From: Azolla caroliniana
Lineage: Eukaryota; Polypodiophyta
Reading direction: 5' to 3'
Length of the DNA: 64,000 bases
Assembly: GCA_043228905.1 (NCBI GenBank)
Contig: JBHGNT010000018.1
Coordinates: 15,066,001-15,130,000, forward strand
Position 1 is the stretch's first letter. The number at the start of each line of letters is the position of its first letter. The notes beneath the pieces are model-generated. The model made no database searches. It saw only the letters and a program-made list of their open reading frames with translations, and had not been told where the DNA came from. Made by a program: the position numbers and the translations under genes. Positions 34,921 through 45,871 of this stretch are shown here, one piece after another.

Positions 34921-35578
34921 CAAGTTCGGTTTTGGTTGACGAAGCTCGGTTCGGAGTTGACTACGAACCTTGTTGGAGTGCAGCCAGTTGGCTCACCCGA
35001 TATCGTTCTAGTCGGATTTGAACCCGAGTCGGTTCGGCTTCGGAACTTGCTCGAATTGACTCCGGTAACTTGAGGGACAGAACCGACTGGTCTTCCCGAA
35101 TGTTGCCGAGTCGGAGTGAGCCCGGTTCGTTTCGGATATATATGCCGAATACCGATTATTGAAACCGATTATCTGGACCGATTCTGCTTCGGGTGGCTGC
35201 AGCGACGAGAGAGACAGATCCAACTGATCCTCCCGAATGTCGATCAGCCGGATGAAGCGCGAATTGGGGTTGTTGTCTTGAGACCGATCTGCACCGAGTG
35301 GTTACAACGAGCGGCGAGCAGCGTTTGATGACCTCTTCGGATGCCGTTTAACCGAATGGAGCACGATCGTGTCAAAGTTGCACAAGGGGATTTCACCTCG
35401 AGCGGTTACGATCACAAGGAACGGAGTACAACCTGCTGGCTTACTCCAAGCAAAGATGATCTAACGCGATGAGATGCAGGCCTCGTTTTTCTTCTTCTTC
35501 TCTCTTCTTCGAATGACGCAGGAAACCGAATGCTGAGACGACGGCCGACAGCGGATTGAAGGACCGACTACTGTGCAG

Positions 35579-35590
35579 GCTCTGATACCA
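35579..35590 (-). other. Primer binding site, initiator Met-tRNA type (outer copia)
   Basis: TGGTATCAGAGC on the minus strand, two bases inside the 5' LTR. This is the usual copia primer site complementary to the 3' end of plant initiator Met-tRNA. Confidence 0.92.
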
Positions 35591-35592
35591 GA

Positions 35593-35678
35593 TGTTGTAG
35601 ACGAGGTCGTCTTTGCGGAAGATCAAGTAGCATTCGCTTGTGTTCTGAATACCTGCGTATGACAGTTTGTAGGTCGTT

Positions 35679-35723
<45 letters not shown>

Positions 35724-35894
35724 CACAAAAGACTCTTTATTACATAAAGCAATAATACAACACCCAACCTTACAAAAAGGTTACAAGGTCACTATATATA
35801 GTGACCGACTTAGGGCAACTACCCTTTATGCTAATTACATAAATGGCCAAAACGGGATAGTGTGAATACGTCCATTATACACATGTATTCGACA
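35593..35894 (-). repeat. 5' LTR of outer copia
   Basis: 302 bp, near-identical to 25064-25363, with a longer (GA)n run (about 35684-35721). The primer site follows directly on the minus strand. Confidence 0.92.
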
Positions 35895-36723
35895 CCTCTC
35901 TCTCTCTCTCTCTCTCTCCACGAGTTTTCTTGAGACACAATAAATTCTTTCAATCAATCGATCGAATTCCACTCATTTTCTTCCTAATCTTTCTATTGAC
36001 AATCGATAGAAGCGTTGTCGTGAATATTTTGGGCAACGGTGTGAAAATGGTGTGAAACGAACGAAATCAAGAAGGTGTAATGTGTACTCAAACATTTGCA
36101 AATATAAGACTAAAGCCTAGTAACATTTTGAGCATAGAAAGGGGTGCAAGCAAGGCTTGAACCTTGCACCTCTAAGATAAGAGACAAATCAACTTACCAC
36201 TAAAGCCATTTCTAAGCACTTTGGATTTTGTATATTTTCCTTTCATATTCAGTATTTTGTAGGAAGCAAACATATAGAAACCATGGGCACAAAACCATGG
36301 TTTCAGCTCGTGGTTTAGCTCGTGGTTTTAGCCCATAGTTTTTGCATGGAGAGACCTATAAAAGCCTATAGTGGGGCTTGTGTAAGGAGGCAAGTGATGT
36401 AAGTAAAAAAAAGAAACTTTTAATCAAAGATCAGAGTTATCCTAATGGTGATGTATCTTGTCTCGTAAAACTAAAGTGAAGGGTTCAATCTCTCTCTTCA
36501 TCCATTTATCTATCTTCAATACTTTCTCGCTTACGTTGCTAAAAACATCGAATCCTTCCAGTCTAGGACCCCGATGGTCCCGCTTCATTTCGCGAACACG
36601 CTTCAATACCCTCTCTCTCTCTCTCTCTCTCCACGAGTTTTCTTGAGACACAATAAATTCTTTCAATCAATCGATCGAATTCCACTCATTTTCTTCCTAA
36701 TCTTTCTATTGACAATCGATAGA
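35895..36723 (+). repeat. Type C array unit 3 right part and unit 4
   Basis: 35895-36010 completes unit 3 after the copia insertion. Unit 4 is 36011-36723 (713 bp) and has 'gcccatag' in place of the 'gcccatgg' seen in other units. Confidence 0.85.
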
Positions 36724-37428
36724 AGCGTTGTCGTGAATATTTTGGGCAACGGTGTGAAAATGGTGTGAAACGAACGAAATCAAGAAGGTGTAATGTGTAC
36801 TCAAACATTTGCAAATATAAGACTAAAGCCTAGTAACATTTTGAGCATAGAAAGGGGTGCAAGCAAGGCTTGAACCTTGCACCTCTAAGATAAGAGACAA
36901 ATCAACTTACCACTAAAGCCATTTCTAAGCACTTTGGATTTTGTATATTTTCCTTTCATATTCAGTATTTTGTAGGAAGCAAACATATAGAAACCATGGG
37001 CACAAAACCATGGTTTCAGCTCGTGGTTTAGCTCGTGGTTTTAGCCCATGGTTTTTGCATGGAGAGACCTATAAAAGCCTATAGTGGGGCTTGTGTAAGG
37101 AGGCAAGTGATGTAAGTAAAAAAAAGAAACTTTTAATCAAAGATCAGAGTTATCCTAATGGTGATGTATCTTGTCTCGTAAAACTAAAGTGAAGGGTTCA
37201 ATCTCTCTCTTCATCCATTTATCTATCTTCAATACTTTCTCGCTTACGTTGCTAAAAACATCGAATCCTTCCAGTCTAGGACCCCGATGGTCCCGCTTCA
37301 TTTCGCGAACACGCTTCAATACTCTCTCTCTCTCTCTCTCTCCACGAGTTTTCTTGAGACACAATAAATTCTTTCAATCAATCGATCGAATTCCACTCAT
37401 TTTCTTCCTAATCTTTCTATTGACAATC
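36724..37428 (+). repeat. Type C array unit 5, truncated at its end
   Basis: Matches other units to 'attgacaatc', then stops where a copia-type LTR begins at 37430. The last bases of the unit are missing. Confidence 0.82.
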
Positions 37429-37429
37429 A

Positions 37430-38016
37430 TGTTGCTGCATAGTCCCGTTATGGATTTTGTTCATTAACGATTTTGTGTAAATTCATGTGTGTGTGTGTGT
37501 GCGTGCTAGTGGAGTGGGACCAAGGGGGTCTTGAACTAGGAAAGATGGCTTTATCAAAGAAGGTGTTATGGGCATGGCTATAATTTATCTTGTGGTAGTT
37601 TGTATATTCTACACATGAGGATACAAGTGTGAGGGTTAATCGAGAGTGTAAAGAAGGGAGGATTACTTTTAATTCTAGGGATTGAGACAATCTTAAGGGC
37701 CAAGTGTGAACTTGCCTGGGGACCTTAGGTCTGCCTATTAATATGAGGCCGAACTATCCTTGTTAAACACATTATTCGACTACATCGAGTCTGTGATCTT
37801 GTGGTAAATAGACTCTTGTGGCGAGGACGCGCCAATACTAGGTACTACTTGATGCCATGACGATGGTATGGGATGCTATTCAAGGCTCACGTTTGTCTTG
37901 ATCCCTTCACCTCAGGGGTGTTCAGGTGGATTGACACCCTTCTTTCTCCCTCTTTCTCTTTACTATTTATCATCTATTTCCTTGTCTTATGCTTACATTA
38001 GAAATAATCTCTAACA
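37430..38016 (+). repeat. Copia-type LTR with adjoining primer site
   Basis: Begins TGTTGCTGCATAG and ends CTAACA; two bases later comes tggtatcagag (38019-38029), the initiator Met-tRNA primer site. The LTR cuts into array unit 5. Internally there is a (GT)n near 37485-37501. Its partner LTR and coding region are not found within the window. Confidence 0.7.
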
Positions 38017-38920
38017 TATGGTATCAGAGTGACTTTGTAATGTTTCTTTTGTTTATGTTTATTTCTTTCAAATGGTGATCGATTGATGTTCGTTCGAGTG
38101 TTGATCCAAAAGGTCGTCAACAAAGGAACTTTGGTATTTCCTTTTTTTAACAATAATAATTTTTTTTATTCTATTCTTTCTTCTCCCATTCTCGATCATG
38201 TTTAAATCGATATATTGAAATGTAAATAATTCAATTATGTTGATTGGTCATGTGTTGTGCGTATAAAGTGTACACACCTTATGTGTTTGTATGAGGTTTA
38301 TACCTTATTGCATATTGTATATGTTATTATGTTTGATATGAGGTCAGTACCTCAATTGTATTGTTTTGATATGTGATGTGTGTCATATGCATAAGAGGTT
38401 ATTACTTCGATTACATCATTAACAATTCTTATCTATCTATCTATCTATATGATCACATGTATACGTATGTGATTGTATAGATGTCATAAACATGTAATGT
38501 ATATGTTAAGAATTTGTTATGTATGATATTGGTATGCCGGATGATGTTCTTTTTGGGGTTAGGATCTTGGTGGCCATCTTCACATTTTTGAAGGGAAAGC
38601 GTAGTCACCATCCTTTTTAACAAATTTTTTATTATTCCCCTTGGTCACTCCGATTGTGCCATACATAATGATTAAACAAGCATAGCCACAATGATTTGTG
38701 TGGGTGAGGGGCTTGATCCACTTCGTGCGAGGTCGCCCTTATGAAACCCACATCCAATATCCCGCCCTCGTTACATGATTATGAGGCCACCATGAGACCA
38801 TCATTACAAAAGGCATTCATAATGATGTAACCATACGATGGGCCATGTGGGCCTACTATGAAAAAGAGGGCTAGTGTTGGCTTGCCCATTAGGTTGTTGC
38901 TTATTGCATGTGTTGAGATA
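38017..38920. other. Non-coding remnant after primer site
   Basis: AT-rich sequence between a primer site and the next copia LTR. It includes a short (TATC)n near 38431-38447 and no open frame of note. It is probably the leader of the element whose LTR ends at 38016, but no coding region follows. Confidence 0.45.
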
Positions 38921-39372
38921 TCAAGCTCAACTAAGCTTAGACATTTAGTTCACCACGTAACTTAGTAGTTAACTAAATAGAATTTAGCTAGAAGTGTTGA
39001 CTTAAAGCCTTAAATAGGATTCTGTATTTAAATGGGATACATTCTAGATCCTCCACTCCCAAGTACATTTAATATAGGACTTACACCTTTGTACCTTTAT
39101 TCTCCTCACACATGTGCACCCTTGCACATGAGATCTATATATACCTCATTTTGGGTATTTTTGTAACTTGATGATGCTTATTAATATAGAGAAAGGTCTT
39201 TAGCTACACTCTTGTTAATCATCCCCCATTTATTGTTCATAAGTGTAACTTCCTCTCTCTCTTCCTCTCACACACATTTCACGTAATCTTCCGTTGCTTA
39301 ATCACATACGTGATTAACTTCTAACATAATTAGATACTAATTAAGCCTTAGTTAATAACCTAATTATTATCA
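38921..39372 (+). repeat. 5' LTR of the 38921 copia
   Basis: 452 bp. TATA-like 'ctatatatacc' near 39134. The right partner (42845-43076) has short internal deletions relative to this copy, so the insertion is old. Confidence 0.85.
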
Positions 39373-39541
39373 TGGTATCAAAGCGTGTGGTTTAGAATAT
39401 CCATTAAGCCCACCCGACTGTTCGTGATTGTGTGATCGAGACACCGATGATAAATCTGACTATTTGCTACCGTAGTGCCGCTATGTATCACATGTACATG
39501 ACCAAAGGAAGAAAAGCCAAAAAGGAAGAAACTACATCAAC

Positions 39542-42500
39542 ATGAATGCACAAATGGGTAACTCGCTCCCTAGTGAAAAACTAAACAAGAGAAAATTTTC
39601 ATTTTGGGAATACAAGATGAACCAATACCTGATCGACCAAGGGTATTGGAGCTACATCAATGGTGCACTCGAAAACAAACCCGGCATTACAAACACCAAC
39701 TACTCAACATGGGAGCAAGGACCAAGTCGGGTAATGTATTGCTTGGCAACATGTGTCCACAATCACATGCTTAGCCACATTTGACGCCAAGACGCCTAAA
39801 GAAGTGTGGGAGAACTTGAAGAAAATTTTCGCCGCCAACATGCCCGCCCGCAAGCTTCAACTCTGGCAAGAGTTGAACAACATTAAAAAAAAAGATATGT
39901 CCGTGTCGGACTACACCACCAAGATCAAGAGCATTTGCGACTCACTTAGCTCCATCAACATAAACATTGAAGAGGACGAAATGGTGCAAGTGTGCTTGGG
40001 CGGCCTTGCACAATGGTTCGACCCGATAACGAAGACTATCTTAGCGAGAGAAAACCCTCCTTTGTTCTTCGACCTTCAAGAGACCAAGATGTTGGAAGGA
40101 AAAATGTTCTTCTGGAATTCGGATGGTGCCCAAGGACGAGGTCGAGGCGGTGGAAGAGGTCGATTCGGCCCATCTCACGAAGGGAACTCAAACCTTCCAT
40201 AAGAAGACGGAAGCCATTGAGGAACCTTCGGAAGAAGGGAGAGCTTCCATGCCGAACGAGGTCGGCAAACGTGGCCCATTACTAACAATCGGCAATGAAC
40301 TGAACTGTTTAGAGATGTTGAAACCTGAACCGAACCAAACTGAACCACGAAACCGTTAAACCAAACCATTACTTTTTTTTTTTTCAAACCGTTAAGCCAT
40401 TAAATCGGTAAAACCGTGGTTTCGTGGTTTAGTTTCGGTTTTCAGCTTACGTTTTAAATTTTAAATTTTTAAAAATTTCATTATTTAAAATTTATAAATT
40501 TTCCCAAAGTGTGAGAATAAGGCATGAAAATGAAAGGATTATTTAAAAACAAATTTTAAATTTTAAATTTTTTTTTTGAATTTTAAAAATAAAATATAAT
40601 AAAAAAACCATTAAACAGTTTAAACCACGGTTTTTAACTGTTGAAACCAAACCAAACCGAACCGAACCGTTTAGACCGTTAAACCATGGTTTCGCGGTTC
40701 GGGTTGCCGATTGTTACCTATTACTTGCAACTTTTGTGGGAAGGTCAGCCATCGCGAAGAGGAGTGCCGAAAGAGATGAAGAGAGTCAGCTTCCACAAGC
40801 TGACAACTCACAAACTATGCCACCAATTCCGAATATGACAACTATAGTGGACTATTCGTAATGAAACATAGAGTGAACTCTATGTCAGCCTCCGACTCCA
40901 CAAGCACCTCCAACTCGGAAGACGTGTCGTTCGTCAACTTTAGTGCCTCACATCATATGACGTCACACCAAGAGTGGTTTCGTGACTTAAGAATGCCGGA
41001 TTGACCCGACTACATAGAGACGAAAGACGACACCACACATCCCATTCGGCACATCGGCAACATCCATTCGGCAAAAAGACAAAAACAATTGCATCAAGAA
41101 TGGCTTGCACGTGCCCACAATAACAAAGAATTTGGTCTCAGTAGGCCAAATCGTGGAGCAAGGAATGCAAGTTCGTTTCAACAACGAAGGATGCTTTATA
41201 GAAAAAGATGGTCGACTCATAGCTAGGGGATAGAGAGACGACTGAATTTTCATTCTTGATTCGAATGAGGTAAAATCGGCCATGTATGCCAAAGGTCTCA
41301 AAACTGAGACGAACATCGAGTTGTGGCACAAGAGAATTAGACACATCAACCACCAACAGCTCCGAGCTATGCAATCAAAGGGAGTCATCATCGGACTTCT
41401 GACCTTTGAGTAGAAACGAGTCGACTGATTGTGTGGAGCATGTCAACTCGACAAACAACATCGACTCCCATTTCCAAAGGAGAGCTATGTAAGCAAATGC
41501 CTCCTTGACGTCATCCACTTGGATGTATGGGGACCGGCCCAAACGCCGACGATCAGAGGATGCCGATACTACGTCAACTTCATCGATGACTACTCCTGCT
41601 ACACGTGGATCTTCCCGATGAAGAATAAGAGTGAAGTGCTCTCGCACTTTCAAAAGCTCTAGAGCCAAGTCGAAAAAGAAACTGGTTGGCACATTCGATG
41701 CCTACGATCGGATGGAGGCAAGAGTACTTTTCTGACGAATTCATCTCTTACCTCCAAGGTGAAGGCATCCAGAGAGAATTCTCATGTTGGCACACCCCAA
41801 CAAAATGGAGTAGCCGAAAGAAAGAATCAACACATACTCGAGGTAGCACACGCCATGATGCATGAGAAGCACATGCTGGATTTCTATTGGGCCGAAGCGT
41901 CATCCACAACTGTCTATCTCATGAATCAATGCACCACTAATGGAGTGCATGAGCTAACTCCATATGAGGTCTTTGTCGGAAGGAAGTCGATCCTTTTGCA
42001 CCTCAAAGTGTTCGGAAGCATTGCAAATGTACGCATCTTGAATGAACAACGATAGAAGCTCGACGCGAAGTCGGCGAAATGTATTGACATAGGATACTCG
42101 TCTGAGCAAAAGGGATACAAGTGCTTCAACCCTTCGACCCGAGCGGTTTGGGTAAGTCAGGATGTAGTTTTCAACGAATTGGCATCATGGTATGAGCCCG
42201 ATTCGGCTCCATCTGACCTGACCGAGGAAGAGTTGAACGTCAACTCGAATGATGATATTCGACAAAGTCCTACCAAAGGACAATCCAAGCTCTACCAAGC
42301 TAAGTAGACCACACGAGTCTCCAAGCATTCCAAGCATGTCTCGACCAAGCACGGGACCAGACAAAGGCAAAGGTAAGATGTTCGAATACGAAGTTGACCA
42401 CCTCGACGACAGGGATTTGGATGTGTCAGCTCACTCACTAGACAACGAGTTTGGTGTACCCATCATGCGGACACTCGGTGTAAAGAAGGAGCTCACGTTG

Positions 42501-42767
42501 GCAAATGAAAAACTTCGACGCTCATCTAGAGAGAAGAACCTGGTCACTCGGTTCGGCTACAACGAGTATATGGCCCATCACTATGCCTTCGTGATGAAGG
42601 GGGCGGCCGAACGAGAGCCTGAAAGCTTTACGAAAGCGGCTCGTGAACACCAAGGGATGGAAACCATGGTTGACGAGATGCAAGCACTCGGCCTTCGACC
42701 ATTTGATACTACAAGCCTTCATCTTAGGCTTGAGGGGGAGGAAATGCTAACACTGAAAGCTGAATAG
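39542..42767 (+). pseudogene. Copia gag-pol remnant (gag, integrase; no RT)
   Basis: Gag starts at 39542 (MNAQMGNSLPSEKLN) and shifts frame near 39760. The zinc knuckle CNFCGKVSHREEEC lies after the MITE (about 40725-40780). The pre-integrase region and integrase follow from 41100 with stops: CGACQLDKQHRLPFPKE, LDVIHLDVWGP, LRSDGG and HTPQQNGVAERKN are visible. From 42249 the sequence passes through SREKNLVTRFGYNEYM, then jumps to the element's 3' end, so reverse transcriptase and RNase H are deleted. Related to the copia at 46942. Confidence 0.85.
40283..40716. mobile_element. MITE, 13 bp perfect TIRs, 8 bp target duplication
   Basis: 434 bp, no coding capacity. The terminal inverted repeats are TAACAATCGGCAA (40283-40295) and its reverse complement (40704-40716). 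The flanking 8 bp are cccattac (40275-40282) and cctattac (40717-40724), one mismatch. Removing the element rejoins the copia gag at its zinc knuckle. The interior is rich in repeated and inverted 'accgttaaacc' and 'aaccaaacc' motifs. The 8 bp duplication suggests the hAT superfamily. Confidence 0.82.
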
Positions 42768-43076
42768 AAGCTGTCATCGAAAGCTTGACAACGCAGAAAG
42801 CAAAATAGGATGTTAGACGTCGCATACTTGAGCTTGAGGGGGCGTGTTGAGATCAAGCTCAACTAAGCTAGACATTTAGTTAACCACGTAACTAGTTACC
42901 TAGATAGAATCGGATTCTGTACTTATATACATTCTAGATCCTCCACTCCCAAGTACATTTAATATAGGATTTACACCGTTATACCTATATTCTCCTCACA
43001 CATGTGCACCCTTGCACATGAGATCTATATATACCTCATTGTAGGTATTTTTGTAACTTGATGATGCTTATTAATG

Positions 43077-43320
43077 TTAGGAAACAGGTCCCTCTGGATG
43101 GGATTGGAGTACCCGGCAACGGAAAACCCGGTAAGAACCGGATGAGGAGTACCCAGCAACGGAAGACCCGGTGAGAACCGGATGACGAGTACCCGGCAAG
43201 CGCCGGATGATGCAGGCCCGGTGAGGAGTGCTCACCGGATGAAGGTGTTGGGAGACAGGTCCCTCCGGATGGGAAGGGAGAAGAATAGTGCCGACGAACA
43301 AACTCGGCCGAGGGATGCTA
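43077..43320. repeat. GC-rich minisatellite, ccggat/acccgg units
   Basis: Repeats of about 46-48 bp reading 'gagtaccc.gcaacgga' and 'acccggt.agaaccggat' occur from about 43111 to 43200, flanked by two copies of 'acaggtccctc.ggatggga' at about 43085 and 43257. It lies between the broken copia LTR and the LINE 3' end and may be the LINE's 3' tail or a separate insertion. Confidence 0.7.
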
Positions 43321-45865
43321 CCGCCCCATACTTCCACCCCATAGAGAAGAACCGGTGTCACCAAAGTGTCAAAAAGATATTTCTTGAGGACCCAACACTT
43401 AATATCTCCAAGATTGCATGTGTTCTCAAATGCATAGTATGCTCGCTTACCCGCCTCTAAGCGGCGTGTAACACATTCATTCCATCTATGATTTGAAGGA
43501 ACTTCAAGGCCAAGATATTTGAAGCTTTCCACACATTCAAGTGGCTCATTGTTGTACATAATGCATGGTTTATCTCTTTTTTGGCTCTTTACAAGCATAA
43601 TCTTTGTTTTAGAGCTATTGACACTCAATTTAGTATGCATGCAAAATTTTTCCAATGCCTTCATAAGCTTTTGTGCATCTCCTAAAGTATTTGCAAAAAG
43701 CACTACATCATCTGCATATAGCAAAAGCATAATCACAACATTCCCAATGGCAACTTCTTCAACACATTCTTTCTTTGCAAACTTGGTAACCATTTCTTCC
43801 AATTCATCAATACAAAGACCAAATAGTGTTGGTGAGAGTGGGCATCCTTGCTTAACACCAATAGTGCTTTTGAAAAAATCTGAAAGTTTATCTCTCATGT
43901 GAACACAAGATATAACCTTCTCATAAATTTGGGAAATTGCAAGCATATATTCACTTGGCACCTCAAGTTCTTCCATTCGCCTCCAAAGATGCTCGCGAGG
44001 TACCATATCAAAAGCTTTCTTGAAGTCTACAAAGCAACAATATAAACCTTTACCTCTAAGGCGACTTTCCTCCATTAATACTCGAAGGGTGATAAGGTGA
44101 TCAATGGTGCTATGGTGTTTCCGAAAGCCAGCTTGTCCATAAGCTCTCTTACCACTTTTTTTAGCCCATACACTTATCTTTGATTCCATTATACATCCAA
44201 ATAGTTTTGCCATTAATGAGCCAACCATGATGGTTCGATAATTGTTTACATTATTTATATCTCCACCTTTATGTAAAGGTTTGATCCAATTTGTAGTCCA
44301 ATCGTACGGCATATCATGTTGCAATGCATCATTAAACATATCGTTTATCCATATATGTGCTTCCTTTCCCGTCTATTTGAGCATTTCAGCCTTTATACAT
44401 TGAAGATTGCTTGCCTTTCGAGAGGCCAATTTCTTAAGTCCTATGCATATATCTTCAATTGTAAAGAAGGGAGGCATATGTGCAAGAGAACCATAACACA
44501 TCATCTTTCTGGCAAGAGATAACTCATATAAATTCTTACAATGCATAGACAAGTCGTGAAGAGTTAAGTCACCATAACTCTCAACACGTTTCCCCTTTAG
44601 ATTTCCCCAAAATTTAGCACATGCATGTGCTTTCTCTTGCGTTTGGATAAATTGTTGAGTAACTTCCCATATTCTTCTCTTTCTTTGAATAAGCCTTTTA
44701 TACTCATGCAAATGCTTTTGGTAATTCTCTTTATCCTTAATTACATCCAAAGCCATAAGACACTTTCGAGCTTCACGACATTCTTTATCAAACCATTTTT
44801 TCCTAAGTTTCTTGGTGCATTTCCAAGATGTGCAGTTGGTCGAAAAACATTTGTTTGTACAAGAGAGAATTACTTTCTTGAAAGCTTCCCATTTGCATTC
44901 TAGTGTGGCACCATGTTGTATCTTTGTCATTTGTAACATATCCTCAACCATCTTTGAATACATGGGTGCTTGCGTAATGTTCATGCTCAAGTGCGGTTGT
45001 TTATTATCTTCAATAGTCTTCTCACAATCAAACCTATGTATACATTTGAAATCAATACATAAAGGCCTATGATCGGATTCTGGTGTCCATTCACCAAGTG
45101 AGAATTTATGTATACGATCCAAAATACCTTCGGAAAGTAGCACATAGTCAATCACACTATTTCCGTTGTGTTTTCTACATGTAAAACCATTAGTGTTGGG
45201 CCATAAGGAAATACCATTTGCAATAAGAAATCCGGTACTATTGCACATTTGTAGGAGTAACTTCCCAAATTGGTCTGGATCTTTTTCATCGCTAGAAGAG
45301 CGGCTATACATTTGCATATCCTCTTGCATCCTTGAGATATGTGGCATGAAAGATTCTTGTGAATCAAGTTGGAAACTTCTTGTAGGAGCATTCATGTCAC
45401 CAAAGACAATAACTTCCCCTTTGGATTTGAAATAAGCAATATCATCTTCTAGATCGACAAACGGTTGATCTTTATCCAAACAAGCATAAAAGTTAGAATC
45501 TTGATGAGGAATGTAACATCCAACTACAAAAGTGGGCAAATCATTAGGTGTTTCTATTTTGAGCCATATGTAGCATTTATTTTCATCATTTTTTATGATT
45601 GACACTTATCTATTTCCTTCTTAATCAAACATGCCACCCCTCCTTGTCCTCTTCTTTGTCTTGGAATTTTCTTCTATATCAAAGAGTGTACATTATAGTT
45701 TCCTAAACCTTGAATCCTTTGAGTATCATGCTCCCATGTTTCAACAAGAAGTGTGATATCCGAGTCATCAGTGAACTCCTCTATGCCAAATCCCGCATTC
45801 CATGGGTATCCATTGCAATTCCAAAAGCATAGTCGTAAAAGGCGTGGGTTAGTCTCATAGATCAT
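43321..45865 (-). pseudogene. LINE ORF2: endonuclease and reverse transcriptase
   Basis: The endonuclease N-terminus is at 45674-45865 (RLLRLCFWNCNGYPW, then ITLLVETW). A frame break near 45610-45670 separates it from 44373-45605, which has VIVFGDMNAPTRSF, VIDYVLLS and ESDHRPLCI (the GDxN and SDHR motifs). A stop near 44373 separates this from the reverse transcriptase (43321-44339): motif A CCFVDFKKAFD, motif B GVKQGCPLSP, motif C LLYADDVVLFA, then FKYLGL. Coding homology ends near 43320. Confidence 0.87.
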
Positions 45866-45871
45866 GTGTCC

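Larger units (their letters stand above)
25064..35894 (-). mobile_element. Ty1/copia LTR retrotransposon, outer copy, interrupted
   Basis: LTRs 25064-25363 and 35593-35894 both run TG...CA and differ mainly in the length of an internal (GA)n. The target duplication is cctct (25059-25063 and 35895-35899). A primer site matching initiator Met-tRNA lies at 35579-35590 on the minus strand, and a purine tract at 25364-25371. A second copia is inserted at 26233-31579; without it the element would be about 5.5 kb. The outer copy is broken in RNase H by a 2 bp loss near 26175 and by the insertion. Confidence 0.93.
23014..37428 (+). repeat. Five-unit tandem array of LTR-like units (type C), interrupted
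   Basis: Units start at 23014, 23741, 24460, 36011 and 36724 (periods 727, 719, [interrupted], 713, 705). Unit 3 is split at 25063/35900 by a nested copia element. Each unit begins agcg+TGTCGTGAATATT and carries in order an antisense tRNA-like segment, an inverted repeat around accatgg, a TATA box (cctataaaagcc), and a (CT)n run that varies in length between units. By eye the units differ at only a few bases outside the CT run. The start matches the type B LTR at 49253 read on the minus strand. No protein is encoded. Best reading: concatenated LTRs of a very short gypsy-related (TRIM-like) element. Confidence 0.8.
38921..43076 (+). mobile_element. Decayed Ty1/copia element lacking reverse transcriptase
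   Basis: Left LTR 38921-39372 and a partial right LTR 42845-43076, both starting TGTTGAGAT. The right copy breaks off at 'ttattaat' where unrelated GC-rich sequence begins. The primer site tggtatcaaagc (39373-39384) follows the left LTR and a purine tract (gagggggcg) precedes the right. Gag and integrase are recognisable but the reverse transcriptase and RNase H are missing. The element also contains a MITE at 40283-40716. Confidence 0.88.

Noticed and set aside
23445-37364. Repeated frames reading RERERER...VLKRVREMKRDHRGP
   Set aside because: They arise from the (CT)n run and the array unit on the opposite strand; copies keep them only because the units are nearly identical.
23014-37428. 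CRISPR-like regular spacing
   Set aside because: Units of over 700 bp with no short repeat/unique spacer alternation, in a eukaryotic setting.
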